64,000 nucleotides of DNA from Bacteroidetes bacterium ADurb.Bin174. Lineage in GTDB: Bacteria; Bacteroidota; Bacteroidia; Bacteroidales; Paludibacteraceae. The stretch lies in contig MWCX01000023.1 of assembly GCA_002070265.1 (NCBI GenBank), positions 1 through 64,000 on the forward strand. Direction: 5' to 3'. Below, in pieces: positions 35,103-44,339 of this stretch (position 1 is its first letter; each line of letters opens with the position of its first letter). Below the pieces are notes generated by a model. That model made no database searches and was not told the origin of the DNA. It was given only the letters and a program-made list of their open reading frames with translations. The position numbers and the translations under genes were made by a program.

Positions 35103-35236
35103 GAACTAAGAACGAAGAACGATAAACTAAGAACAAAGAATAAAGACAAAAGAATAAAGACAAACTAAGAACAAAGAGTAAAGAGTAAAGACATCGGACT
35201 CCTAACTTCCCTAACTTCCCTAACTTCCCTAACTTC
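35103..35236 (-). repeat. Tripartite intergenic repeat with reduced GC block
   Basis: Minus-strand order: four exact AAGTTAGGG-type 9-mers, a short GGAGTCCGATG, then CTTTACTCTTTACTCTTTGT and TTCGTTCTTAGTT units leading to the SulP promoter. The run of exact 9-mers is a slippage candidate. Confidence 0.75.
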
Positions 35237-35303
35237 TATAAACATTAAACACTACCCACATAAAAACTTTTCAACAAAATCTTCAATATTGACAAAATAA
35301 ATA

Positions 35304-35311
35304 TAAGTTTG
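35304..35311 (+). promoter_or_regulatory. -7 element TAAGTTTG of ispG
   Basis: TAAGTTTG fits TAnnTTTG and lies 24 bases before the chosen ATG at 35336. It overlaps the alternative TTG start at 35309, which argues against that start. Confidence 0.55.
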
Positions 35312-35335
35312 CAGTTCCTTGTTAGACTCCAAAAA

Positions 35336-37123
35336 ATGATTGATCAATTTAATTATCACAGACGACAAGCTCATACAGTGCGTATAGGGCATGTTTTCTT
35401 AGGCGGTGAATATCCCATTAGGTTGCAATCCATGGCCAATACCGATACCAATGATACTGAGAGTTCGGTAGCACAATGTATCAGGATGGTGGAAGCGGGC
35501 GCCGAAATTGTTCGCTTTACGGCGCAAGGGGTGAAGGAAGCGCAAAATCTGAAAAACATCAAACAGGCTTTGTTGAATCAGGGCTGCACTGTTCCTTTAG
35601 TGGCTGATATACATTTTCGGGCTGATGCTGCCAATATTGCGGCGCAGTATGTTGAGAAGGTCCGCATCAATCCTGGTAATTACATTGGAAGGGTAGTGCG
35701 CACTACTGATTATACGAAAGAAGAATATCAGGAAGAGTTTCGGAAAATCAAGCTTAAATTCACGGAATTATTGAATATATGCAAAGAGCAGGGCACTGCC
35801 ATCCGCATTGGCGTCAATCATGGCTCTTTGAGTGAACGGATGATGAATCGCTGGGGCGATACGCCAAGAGGGATGGTGGAGTCGTGCATGGAGTTTTTGC
35901 ACATCTGCGAAGCGGAAAATTTCAAAGATGTGGTGATTTCGATGAAGGCATCAAATACCTTATTGATGATGCATGCAACGCGTTTGTTGGTCTCTGAAAT
36001 GGATAAGCATAACATGCATTATCCTTTGCATCTTGGCGTTACCGAAGCCGGTGACGGAGAAGACGGTCGCATCAAATCATCGGTTGGCATCGGGGCTTTG
36101 TTGCATGATGGCATAGGTGATACCATTCGTGTTTCACTGAGTGAAGACCCGGAAGCAGAGATACCTGTAGCCCGTCAATTGGTGAATCATGTGCTTCTAA
36201 AGAAGAATCATGCAACCATTGCCGCTGAACTTAATCCTGATTTTTCTCCTTTTGAATATACAAGAAGAAAGACCCATCCGGTGTTGAATATAGGGGGTGG
36301 GCAAGTTCCTGTGGTATTGGTGAATAAAGAAGGTAATTTTGCTATTGAACCGGATTATTTGGTTCAAAATGAAACAGTTAAGAGTAGGACCGGAGCTGTT
36401 TATCCTGTTTATAGCCTTTCTTCAGTTGATAAATTAGTACAAGATGCATCAAAAGCGAAATTTTTGAAATTAACCTATGCGGACTTAAACGACGCCATTC
36501 TAAATTTGTTAAAGTCAGATTTACAGGTAGTTGTCTTATTGCAATCCAATCATCAAAATTCGGTTGGAGAGATGCGGGCATTTTTCCATACCTTGATGAA
36601 TCATGGAATAACCACACCGGTTATTTTGTGCCGGCAATATGCCGTATCTCAATTGTCGGAGTTACAAATCAATGCAGCAGCCGATTTAGGAGTAATGTTT
36701 TTAGATGGGTTTGGTGATGGCATTTTCCTGACTGTAGATGAAGCCACCGCTCCCAAATCCATAGGGATTGAACAGGTGAACGCTGTTGTTTTCGGTATTT
36801 TACAGGCATCGCGTGTGCGGGTTTCCAAAACTGAATATATTTCGTGTCCGGGTTGCGGACGTACTTTGTTTGATTTGCAGGCTGCCATAGCGCGTGTCAA
36901 AGCTTCTACTTCACATCTGAAGGGACTTAAAATCGCGATAATGGGTTGCATAGTGAATGGTCCCGGTGAAATGGCAGATGCAGATTATGGTTATGTTGGT
37001 GCCGGACGCGGAAAAGTACATTTGTACAAAAAGAAAGAATTGATAGAGAAGGGTGTTGATGAAAAAGAAGCTGTTGATAAGTTAATAGAACTTATTAAAA
37101 TGCATGATGATTGGCAGAATTGA
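35336..37123 (+). CDS. ispG: (E)-4-hydroxy-3-methylbut-2-enyl-diphosphate synthase
   Basis: 595 residues, the large form known from Bacteroidetes, Chlamydiae and plants, with a middle domain inserted between barrel and iron-sulfur domain. The N-terminal TIM barrel carries GGEYPIRLQSMANTDTND, VPLVADIHF and IRIGVNHGSLS. The C-terminal [4Fe-4S] domain has SCPGCGRTLFDL and IMGCIVNGPGEMADADYGY with its conserved Cys residues. It makes HMBPP in the MEP pathway of isoprenoid synthesis. It is divergent from the SulP gene, and its promoter lies just beside the end of a tripartite repeat. Confidence 0.95.
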   Translation: MIDQFNYHRRQAHTVRIGHVFLGGEYPIRLQSMANTDTNDTESSVAQCIRMVEAGAEIVRFTAQGVKEAQNLKNIKQALLNQGCTVPLVADIHFRADAANIAAQYVEKVRINPGNYIGRVVRTTDYTKEEYQEEFRKIKLKFTELLNICKEQGTAIRIGVNHGSLSERMMNRWGDTPRGMVESCMEFLHICEAENFKDVVISMKASNTLLMMHATRLLVSEMDKHNMHYPLHLGVTEAGDGEDGRIKSSVGIGALLHDGIGDTIRVSLSEDPEAEIPVARQLVNHVLLKKNHATIAAELNPDFSPFEYTRRKTHPVLNIGGGQVPVVLVNKEGNFAIEPDYLVQNETVKSRTGAVYPVYSLSSVDKLVQDASKAKFLKLTYADLNDAILNLLKSDLQVVVLLQSNHQNSVGEMRAFFHTLMNHGITTPVILCRQYAVSQLSELQINAAADLGVMFLDGFGDGIFLTVDEATAPKSIGIEQVNAVVFGILQASRVRVSKTEYISCPGCGRTLFDLQAAIARVKASTSHLKGLKIAIMGCIVNGPGEMADADYGYVGAGRGKVHLYKKKELIEKGVDEKEAVDKLIELIKMHDDWQN

Positions 37124-37133
37124 ATTTTTTTTA

Positions 37134-37141
37134 TACTTTTG
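37134..37141 (+). promoter_or_regulatory. -7 element TACTTTTG
   Basis: TACTTTTG (TAnnTTTG) just after the ispG stop and 35 bases before the ATG at 37177. Confidence 0.5.
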
Positions 37142-37176
37142 TCGCTTCTTATTTTATTAATTAAATATTGAATTGT

Positions 37177-37632
37177 ATGAGAAAATTAATTATCACATTA
37201 GCTTTAGTGATTGGATTAGCAAGCATAGCAAGTGCACAATCCCAGAGATCTATCGGTTTGCGTTTAGGTTGGCCCGGTGAAATTAGCTATCAACATCCCT
37301 TGGGAGCCAACAGATTAGAATTTGGTCTTGGTTCCACTAACAGAGTAACTTATTTGAGTGGTGCTTATGAATGGATGTTTGACCTACCTCCTGCAGGATT
37401 AAAATGGTACCTCGGAGCAGGTCCTCAAGTTGGTTTTGTGTGGGACGGTTATTTAAATTTGGGTGCTTTCGGTTTAATTGGTATTGAGTATGATTTGGAA
37501 CAACACATCAATTTCCCGTTGTTGCTTTCACTTGACTACAGACCTGGTGTTGGAATAGATTTTGATTCTGAAGGTACTCTTATTTATCCTTCTTACAGCG
37601 GTATTGCACTTGGCGTACGCTTCAAATTCTAA
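37177..37632 (+). CDS. Small outer-membrane beta-barrel-like protein
   Basis: 151 residues from the ATG at 37177 (a longer start at 37168 is less likely). Signal peptide MRKLIITLALVIGLASIASA. The mature part has alternating amphipathic strands with aromatic ends (SIGLRLGWPGEISYQ, LEFGLGSTNRVTYL, KWYLGAGPQVGFVW) and a C-terminal strand GIALGVRFKF ending in Phe, as in outer-membrane barrels. Function unknown. Its own promoter suggests it is expressed apart from ispG. Confidence 0.75.
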   Translation: MRKLIITLALVIGLASIASAQSQRSIGLRLGWPGEISYQHPLGANRLEFGLGSTNRVTYLSGAYEWMFDLPPAGLKWYLGAGPQVGFVWDGYLNLGAFGLIGIEYDLEQHINFPLLLSLDYRPGVGIDFDSEGTLIYPSYSGIALGVRFKF

Positions 37633-37725
37633 AACCCACAGCAGATAATTTTTGATGTCCTTGCGAGCAATATTATTAGGACACAAATTACATGAAGTAC
37701 ACAAGTAAACACAAATTTCATTGTC

Positions 37726-37764
37726 AGTAACACAGCAGTTGGGCACTTATGAGACACCGCCTTA
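37726..37764 (-). repeat. MITE-like remnant, end only
   Basis: CAGCAGTTGGGCACTTATG followed by AGACACCGCC matches one end of the ~160-bp element, in the same orientation as the copy at 40049-40210 on the far side of the next gene. Upstream sequence is only weakly similar. Confidence 0.65.
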
Positions 37765-37813
37765 GGGGGCTTTTCAAAAGTCCCCCTAACCCTTGTGGGG
37801 GATTTAGGGTGGT
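37764..37813. repeat. G/C-run inverted repeat before the 37850 gene
   Basis: AGGGGGCTTTTCAAAAGTCC followed by CCCTAACCCTTGTGGGGG and ATTTAGGG forms overlapping imperfect hairpins. It looks like a mobile-element end or insertion footprint rather than a terminator. Confidence 0.5.
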
Positions 37814-37849
37814 GGGCTGGGAGTGATATTAATAACAACAATAATAATT

Positions 37850-40021
37850 ATGAAAAAAACAAATTATCTCAAACTCATGCTCGCCCTCCTCGTAGCGATG
37901 CTGCTCGGTACTGCCAATATGCAGGCGGCAAGTTACCAACTTGCGATTTGTGGCGTGCAGGTAACGGATGCCAATAAGGACAACCTAAAAGTTATTTCCG
38001 GTGTAAGCGGAACTGCCGTTACTTACAATCCAGGCACCAAAACCCTTACACTTAATAACGCTACTATTAGTACAAGTTCTAACGGCATTGTATCCTATAT
38101 TGATGGTCTGACCATAGAACTTATCGGTGATAATACCATAACCATAACCACTACCGATAATATTGATGGAATTCAATTGCAGCAGAATCCCGCTACTATA
38201 CAAGGCAGCGGTACACTGACCATAAACGCACCCAATAAAGCAATATTTGTAAATTATGCCACACTTACCATTAAAAATTGCACGGTAAATGCTACCGGTA
38301 TTAGTGGATTTTATGGATACGGTGCTTCCCTTGTTATTAACAAAGCAACCGTAACGGCAACAGGTACGAATGGTTCTATTCATGGCTTTACCGGAGGAAT
38401 AAGTTTAATCAATTGCTCTATTACTTCGCCTGCCGATGCAATAATAAGCAATGGCAGTGTCCTTGATGCCGGCGGCAATCTCATTAAAGGCACAGTAAAG
38501 ATAGGGATAGCTAAATATAACCTTTGGATTTGTGGCGGACAGGTAACGGATCTCAATAAGGACAATCTAAGCGTTGTAAGTGGTACAAATGGTTGCACGA
38601 TAAGCGGAAGTGTAACATACAATTCCGACAACAAAACCCTTATGCTCAATAATGCCAATATCACCATACCAAATGGAGCAAACGCCATCAAGTCCGGTAT
38701 AGAAGGGCTGAACATTGATGTACAAGGCGATAACAACAGTGTAAATAGCGACGGATGGGCGACAATAAGGTTCGAAAAATCTGCCGCTATTAAGGGTGGC
38801 GGCAAGCTCAATGTAAGCCATTCCGCCGGTCAAGGCTGGGCAATCTATGCATACGGTAGCTCAGTGCTTACCATTGACGGCTGCACGGTAAACGCCACCA
38901 GTACCGGACGAAGTATTACCGGCGACGACGGCGGTACGCTCACCATCAACAACGCTACCGTAACGTTAACCGGACCCAACGGCTCTATCACCCACTTTGC
39001 CGATATAAATCTTAACGATTGTGAGATTTCAGAACCTGCGGGGGCAGTTGTTAGCAAAGGAGCGGATAATTTTTATGCCGTGCGAGATACTTCGGGCAAT
39101 ATCATTGTGGGAACAGTAAAGATAGTACCGGCAACTCCCTACAAACTTTGGGTTTGCGAGGTGCAGGTAAACTCTTTTAATAAAAATAATATAGCCGCCG
39201 CTGTGGGTAGTGCCAATGGTACGGTAACAGGTAATGTGAGCTATGACCCCGTTTCCAATACCCTTACACTTGATAATGCAACCATTACGGCAGTAGCTGA
39301 TAAATGGGGAGTTAATTTCTGGATTGAAAATCTGACAATTGAGCTTAAAGGTAACAATACGATAACTACTACAAACAAGCTGGGTGTTATAGCAGATAAT
39401 AACTTTACCATTCAAGGTAGTAGTGGCAGCGATATACTTAATATAAGCACGAATACTTCGGGCCTTGTAGTGGCAGCATTAGAACCTTTCTATTGTCAGC
39501 TTACTATCAGAAATTGCACACTAAATGCTGTCGGTTCAAATGGCTGTTATGGTATTTTGGGATATAATAGCATACTTACCATTGAGAACTCCACGGTATC
39601 GGCTACCGGTCCCAAAGGCTCAATCTCAGAAATTAAACAATTAGACCTTATCGGCTGTGCTATTACGCAGCCTGCGGATGCGGAGTACAACGCTACTCAA
39701 AAGGCTGTATGCTATAAAAACACAGATAATATAGTGAAGGAAACGGTAAAGATAGAGCCGACAGGAGCGGGTACAGGTATAGATAAGATTAACGCTAATG
39801 CCTTAACTCTCTATCCTAACCCCGTACAAGACATCCTGCATATACAGGCAGATGAAGCAGTTACCGCCGTCCGTATTTATAATGTAAACGGCACCGCCGT
39901 AGCACAAGCCACCGGCGAAAACATAAGCGAAATCAGCCTCGCCCACTTGCCTGCCGGAATTTACATGGTGCGAGTAGAAGCAGGGGAAATGGTGAGAATG
40001 GAAAGGGTAGTTAAAAGATAA
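37850..40021 (+). CDS. Large T9SS surface protein with three tandem beta-helix-like modules
   Basis: 723 residues from the ATG at 37850 (an upstream ATG at 37823 would add nine hydrophobic residues). Signal peptide ends near MQAAS. Three ~200-residue repeats start YQLAICGVQVTDANKDNL, YNLWICGGQVTDLNKDNL and YKLWVCEVQVNSFNKNNI. Each has LTLNNATI, a LTIELIGDNTIT-type strand, IQGSGTLTI, LTIKNCTVNATG and IENSTVSATG-like turns. The C-terminus (ALTLYPNPVQDILHI ... GEMVRMERVVKR) is a T9SS sorting domain. Likely a right-handed beta-helix adhesin or binding protein. Its DNA looks more GC-rich than its neighbours and it is bracketed by MITE-like sequence. Confidence 0.75.
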   Translation: MKKTNYLKLMLALLVAMLLGTANMQAASYQLAICGVQVTDANKDNLKVISGVSGTAVTYNPGTKTLTLNNATISTSSNGIVSYIDGLTIELIGDNTITITTTDNIDGIQLQQNPATIQGSGTLTINAPNKAIFVNYATLTIKNCTVNATGISGFYGYGASLVINKATVTATGTNGSIHGFTGGISLINCSITSPADAIISNGSVLDAGGNLIKGTVKIGIAKYNLWICGGQVTDLNKDNLSVVSGTNGCTISGSVTYNSDNKTLMLNNANITIPNGANAIKSGIEGLNIDVQGDNNSVNSDGWATIRFEKSAAIKGGGKLNVSHSAGQGWAIYAYGSSVLTIDGCTVNATSTGRSITGDDGGTLTINNATVTLTGPNGSITHFADINLNDCEISEPAGAVVSKGADNFYAVRDTSGNIIVGTVKIVPATPYKLWVCEVQVNSFNKNNIAAAVGSANGTVTGNVSYDPVSNTLTLDNATITAVADKWGVNFWIENLTIELKGNNTITTTNKLGVIADNNFTIQGSSGSDILNISTNTSGLVVAALEPFYCQLTIRNCTLNAVGSNGCYGILGYNSILTIENSTVSATGPKGSISEIKQLDLIGCAITQPADAEYNATQKAVCYKNTDNIVKETVKIEPTGAGTGIDKINANALTLYPNPVQDILHIQADEAVTAVRIYNVNGTAVAQATGENISEISLAHLPAGIYMVRVEAGEMVRMERVVKR

Positions 40022-40048
40022 AAGACAAAAAGAACAAAAAGCAAAGAG

Positions 40049-40210
40049 GGGCTGTCTCAAAAGTAAATATTTAACCAAAAACCCGCAAGGTGTCTTAGAA
40101 GTGTTCAAATGCAAGGCGCTGAGATTGAGGGCGAAGGAGCATACTGAAGTATGTGACTGAGCCTGAATATCGAAAGCAACGCAGCAGTTGGGCACTTATG
40201 AGACACCGCC
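40049..40210 (-). mobile_element. MITE-like element, copy 3 (inverted)
   Basis: GGGGCTGTCTCAAAAGTAAA to CACTTATGAGACACCGCC, the reverse complement of copies 1, 2 and 4, including the CATACTTCAGTATG-type palindrome. It lies between the convergent T9SS gene and alaS. Confidence 0.78.
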
Positions 40211-40265
40211 TCTTTATTCTTTCCTGCCACAGCACCCCGTACTCGCACTTCGGAATACATCTGTC

Positions 40266-42869
40266 TTAAACATCATGCACCATCCCCACCGCTTTTTCCA
40301 CCGCTTGTTTGATTCCGGCTGCATTTTTTCCTCCTGCTGAGGCGAAGAAAGCTTGACCGCCGCCACCGCCTTGAATTGCTTTGGCTGCTTCCCGGGCGAT
40401 ACTCACGGCATTCAATCCTTTTTCTACCAGATCATCGCTCAATAAAACCGTGAGTGAGGGTTTGTTATCATGCACACAACCGGCTACAAAAAACAGTTGG
40501 GTGTTTTGTAGATTTCTGATTTGGAAAGCCAGTGTTTTTGCCTGGTCGGCAGTCAGTGAGCCCTCATAGCGGACGGTTTTGATGCCGTTTACCTCAACTG
40601 CGTCAGCCAACAATTCTTTCCGCAGTTGCATGATTTTTTCTTGTTGGTAAGCTTCCACTTCTTTTTTCAGTGCAGCGTTCTCCTCTGCCTGTCGGCGGAT
40701 GGCATTCAATACATCAGGTGTGTTGTGTAAAATCTCTTTGGCTTCTGCAAGTATATCCTGCTCTGAATCCAATAGTTTTTCTACTGCTTTTCCGGTAATG
40801 GCTTCAATACGGCGAATACCTGCTGCAATCGAGTTTTCGGATATGATGCGGACCATGCCTATATTACCGGTGGATTGAACATGTGTTCCTCCGCAAAGTT
40901 CGGCTGAGGTGCCGAATTGTACCACACGCACAGTTTCACCATATTTTTCGCCAAACAATGCCATGGCACCCATAGCCTGAGCCTCTGCAATAGGCATTTC
41001 CCTCGTTTCTACCAGGGGGTAATTCTTTCTGATCTTTTGATTGGCAATTTTTTCCACAGCCCGGATTTCTTCTTTGGTCATTTTTTGGAAATGGGAAAAG
41101 TCGAAACGTAAGCTTTCCGGACTAACAAACGATCCTTTTTGTTCTACGTGGGTACCCAACACTTCCCGTAAAGCCTCGTGCAACAGGTGGGTTGCAGAGT
41201 GATTACTTTCTGTGGCTGCACGTTTTTCCAAATTAACGCCGGCTGTAAATGCTTCGGTTACATCCTTGGGCAGCGTAGCAGTGATATGTACGGAAAGATT
41301 ATTTTCTTTTTTGGTGTCAAGAATGGTGATGGTTTCGCTGTCGGATTTCAGCATTCCCGTATCACCGACTTGTCCACCCATTTCTGCATAAAAGGGGGTG
41401 TTCGACAATACCAACTGGTAATATTCTTTGTTTTTTTGTTTGACTTTCCTATAACGAAGGATTTCCGTATCAAATTCTTTGTAGTCATAACCCACAAACC
41501 GACTGTCGCCTTCACGCACAACAACCCAGTCGCCGGCTTCAATCGCTGCGGCATTGCGTGCTCTGTCTTTTTGTTGCTGCATTTCAGCGTTAAATTCGTC
41601 GTGGTTGACTTGCATGCCCTTTTCGCGCAAAATCAACTCAGTCAAGTCCAATGGAAACCCATAGGTATCATAAAGGGTAAAAGCAACTTTTCCACTCAAC
41701 ACACCATTGGTAGGCAAGTTTTTATCCAATAGTTTGATGCCGGTTTCCAAAGTTCTTAAGAATGAATCTTCTTCTTCTTTGATAACCTTTTCTATCAGTG
41801 TTTTTTGTGCCATCAATTCCGGATAAGCGCCTCCCATCACTTCAATCAGTACATCAATCAATTGATACATAAAAGCTTGATGTTGATTTAAGAAAGTATA
41901 AGCATAACGCACGGCGCGACGCAAAATGCGGCGAATCACATAGCCGGCTTTAGCATTGGAAGGCAATTGTCCATCTGTAATGGAGAAAGCAATGGTGCGC
42001 AAATGATCGGCAATCACGCGCATCGCAATGTCCGATTGCTCATTGGCGCCATAAGCAATACCGCTCAATTTGCTGATGGCATTGATAATTGGTAGAAAAA
42101 TATCCGTGTCGTAATTGGACTGCTTGCCTTGCATAGCCATGCACAACCGTTCGAAGCCCATGCCGGTATCAATTACTTTGGCGGGAAGTTCTTCCAATGA
42201 ACCGTCTGCTTTGCGGTTGTATTGCATGAACACATTGTTCCAAATTTCAATAACCTGTGGATGGTCTTGATTGATCAATGATTTCCCGTCAATCTTTGCC
42301 CGCTCGGCATCGCTCCTCAAATCAATGTGGATTTCGGAGCAGGGACCACAAGGACCGGTATCGCCCATTTCCCAGAAATTATCAGCTTTACTGCCATCAA
42401 TGATGCGGTCTGCGGAAACATACTGCAACCAAAAATTGGCAGCTTCATTGTCGCGTTCCAAGCCCTCATCAGGTGCTCCGGCAAATACCGAAACGTAAAG
42501 TCTGTCTTTATCTAATTTTAAAACATCCGTCAGATATTCCCAAGCCCATGCAATTGCTTCTTTTTTGAAATAGTCACCGAAAGACCAATTGCCCAACATT
42601 TCAAACATGGTGTGGTGATAGGTGTCATGTCCCACTTCTTCCAGATCATTGTGTTTGCCGCTTACCCGCAAGCATTTTTGAGAATTGGCCACACGTGGAT
42701 ATAGAATAGGGTCATTGCCCAAAATGATGTTTTTGAATTGGTTCATACCTGCATTGGTAAACATCAAGGTCGGATCGTCTTTGATAACCATGGGTGCAGA
42801 GGGTACGATTTTGTGATCTTTGGATGCAAAAAAGTCTAAAAATGATTGACGTATTTCTTTTGAGGTCAT
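40266..42869 (-). CDS. alaS: Alanyl-tRNA synthetase
   Basis: 867 residues, normal for bacterial AlaRS. Class II catalytic domain at the N-terminus with [20 protein letters not shown] and [13 protein letters not shown]. The editing domain has the metal ligands [13 protein letters not shown] and [13 protein letters not shown]. The C-Ala domain contains [16 protein letters not shown]. It charges tRNA-Ala and clears mischarged Ser and Gly. A monocistronic housekeeping gene, with a tripartite repeat starting about 27 bp before the start codon. Confidence 0.97.
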   Translation of the reverse strand: MTSKEIRQSFLDFFASKDHKIVPSAPMVIKDDPTLMFTNAGMNQFKNIILGNDPILYPRVANSQKCLRVSGKHNDLEEVGHDTYHHTMFEMLGNWSFGDYFKKEAIAWAWEYLTDVLKLDKDRLYVSVFAGAPDEGLERDNEAANFWLQYVSADRIIDGSKADNFWEMGDTGPCGPCSEIHIDLRSDAERAKIDGKSLINQDHPQVIEIWNNVFMQYNRKADGSLEELPAKVIDTGMGFERLCMAMQGKQSNYDTDIFLPIINAISKLSGIAYGANEQSDIAMRVIADHLRTIAFSITDGQLPSNAKAGYVIRRILRRAVRYAYTFLNQHQAFMYQLIDVLIEVMGGAYPELMAQKTLIEKVIKEEEDSFLRTLETGIKLLDKNLPTNGVLSGKVAFTLYDTYGFPLDLTELILREKGMQVNHDEFNAEMQQQKDRARNAAAIEAGDWVVVREGDSRFVGYDYKEFDTEILRYRKVKQKNKEYYQLVLSNTPFYAEMGGQVGDTGMLKSDSETITILDTKKENNLSVHITATLPKDVTEAFTAGVNLEKRAATESNHSATHLLHEALREVLGTHVEQKGSFVSPESLRFDFSHFQKMTKEEIRAVEKIANQKIRKNYPLVETREMPIAEAQAMGAMALFGEKYGETVRVVQFGTSAELCGGTHVQSTGNIGMVRIISENSIAAGIRRIEAITGKAVEKLLDSEQDILAEAKEILHNTPDVLNAIRRQAEENAALKKEVEAYQQEKIMQLRKELLADAVEVNGIKTVRYEGSLTADQAKTLAFQIRNLQNTQLFFVAGCVHDNKPSLTVLLSDDLVEKGLNAVSIAREAAKAIQGGGGGQAFFASAGGKNAAGIKQAVEKAVGMVHDV

Positions 42870-42895
42870 GATGGGGATTGATATGTTAGTAGTTT

Positions 42896-43105
42896 TGGAA
42901 GTTATTGAAGTTATTGAAGTTATAAGAAGTTATAAGAAGTTAGAGAAGTTAGGGAAGTTAGGGAAGTTAACGGGGTCCGTGGTCGCGTGTTCCGTGTTCC
43001 GTGTTCCGAGGTCGCGTGGTTTGATTCGTTCAGTTTTTAGTTCATCGTTCATCGTTCTTCGTTTATAGTTCATCGTTTTTCGTTCTTAGTTCTTAGTTGT
43101 CTTTG
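42896..43105 (+). repeat. Tripartite intergenic repeat, the longest copy
   Basis: Plus-strand order: GAAGTTATTGAAGTTATTGA and (AAGTTAGGG)n units, CGGGGTCCGTGGTCGCGTG and three TTCCGTG units, then (TTCATCGTTC)n units ending CGTTCTTAGTTCTTAG. The M23 gene promoter follows within 60 bp. The gap 42870-43201 holds only this repeat and promoters. Confidence 0.8.
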
Positions 43106-43153
43106 TTCTTTTTAAATATTCTGAAAAGTAACGCAAAAGTACGTCATTTTTAT

Positions 43154-43161
43154 TATTTTTG
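43154..43161 (+). promoter_or_regulatory. -7 element TATTTTTG of the M23 peptidase gene
   Basis: TATTTTTG (TAnnTTTG), 40 bases before the ATG at 43202. Confidence 0.5.
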
Positions 43162-43201
43162 CACAAGATTGTCCGATAAAAGCATAAAAATGCCTTGAAA
43201 C

Positions 43202-44170
43202 ATGGCGAAGAAGAAGTACCTTTTTAACCCAGACACATTAAGTTACGAAGAAACTGATAACACCTTTTTACACTTTTTAAAAAGGGTGCTTCTTCATTTG
43301 TTGTCGGCTACTTCCATTGCAGTTGTCTTTTTCTTTCTTTTTATTTCATTTATAAGGTCTCCGGAAGAGGTTAAGCTCATTCAGGAAAAAAACAGATTGC
43401 AGGCACAATATAAGTTGTTGGAGCGCAATATGGATGAGGTGAACGAAATTTTGGAAGATATGCAGCAGCGTGATGACAATTTGTATCGTGTTGTTTTTCA
43501 GGCTGATCCGATTCCTTATTCGGTTAGAAAGTCGGTGACGGGTAAGTCGGATTATTATGACCAGTTGCTCACCATGACCAATTCGCAAATTGCGGCAGAA
43601 ACGACTAAGAAATATGATGAGATTAAAAAGCAATTGTACATCCAGTCGAAATCATATGATGAATTGGTGGGACTCGCCGGCAAACAAGAAGAAATGTTGC
43701 AGTGTATTCCTGCCATTCAACCTATTCTCAATAAGGATTTGACCCGGACTGCTTCGGGATTTGGTTGGCGGATAGATCCTATTTACAGAACCAGGCGTTT
43801 TCATGCGGGCATGGATTTTACGGCTCCGACCGGTACTGAAATCTATGCAACCGGTAATGGTACAATCAGGAAATCGGGTTGGCAACAAGGTTACGGAAAT
43901 ACGGTGGAAGTCAACCATGGATTTGGCTACCTAACCCGTTACGGACATATGCAAAAGGTAAATGTCAGGGTAGGGCAAAAGGTAAAAAGAGGGGATGTCA
44001 TTGGGTTTGTCGGCAATACCGGTAAATCAACCGGACCGCATCTTCACTATGAAGTGCATTACAGAGGAAAAGTTATGAATCCGCAGAATTATTACTTCTT
44101 AGACCTGTCGCCTGAGGAATACGACAAAATGGTACAATTGAGTAATAATGCGGGGCAGATGTTTGATTAA
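43202..44170 (+). CDS. M23 family metallopeptidase, membrane-anchored
   Basis: 322 residues. A short cytoplasmic N-terminus is followed by one membrane helix (about 38-56) and a coiled coil (RLQAQYKLLERNMDEVNEIL). The C-terminal LytM domain has SGFGWRIDPIYRTRRFHAGM with the metal-binding His and DFTAP Asp, and GPHLHYEVHYRG with HxH. It cleaves peptidoglycan cross-links or regulates amidases at the cell envelope. Family members with this layout are common single genes in Bacteroidetes. A terminator overlaps its stop codon. Confidence 0.92.
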   Translation: MAKKKYLFNPDTLSYEETDNTFLHFLKRVLLHLLSATSIAVVFFFLFISFIRSPEEVKLIQEKNRLQAQYKLLERNMDEVNEILEDMQQRDDNLYRVVFQADPIPYSVRKSVTGKSDYYDQLLTMTNSQIAAETTKKYDEIKKQLYIQSKSYDELVGLAGKQEEMLQCIPAIQPILNKDLTRTASGFGWRIDPIYRTRRFHAGMDFTAPTGTEIYATGNGTIRKSGWQQGYGNTVEVNHGFGYLTRYGHMQKVNVRVGQKVKRGDVIGFVGNTGKSTGPHLHYEVHYRGKVMNPQNYYFLDLSPEEYDKMVQLSNNAGQMFD

Positions 44171-44193
44171 TGAAGTATCTCTCTTCATTTTTT
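44169..44193 (+). terminator. Rho-independent terminator overlapping the M23 stop codon
   Basis: AATGAAG / CTTCATT with a 7-base loop and a T-tract. The left arm starts within the TAA stop. Confidence 0.7.
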
Positions 44194-44217
44194 GGCTCAC
44201 CAGGCAAGGTCAGTTGC

Positions 44218-44316
44218 GCGTGATCTGCGTTAATCCGCGAATCCTATATGCGTAAATCTGCGAGAAACCAACCTCGCGACTCCGGAACCCGCACCCCGCA
44301 CCGCGGACCAGTTAAA
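44218..44316 (-). repeat. GC block plus CGCAGATTTACG-type units
   Basis: Minus strand: GCGGGTTCCGGAGTCGCGAG, then GCAGATTTACGCATATAGGA and CGCGGATTAACGCAGATC units. It is related to 1291-1400, which also combines the GC block with a CGCAGATT segment. Confidence 0.65.
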
Positions 44317-44339
44317 CGTTTCTAAAACACTCCCAAAAT

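Noticed and set aside
35063-35149. N-terminal extension of the SulP transporter
   Set aside because: Would pass through the promoter element and repeat.
41178-41732. 184-codon plus-strand frame
   Set aside because: Antisense shadow of alaS, whose motifs are unmistakable.
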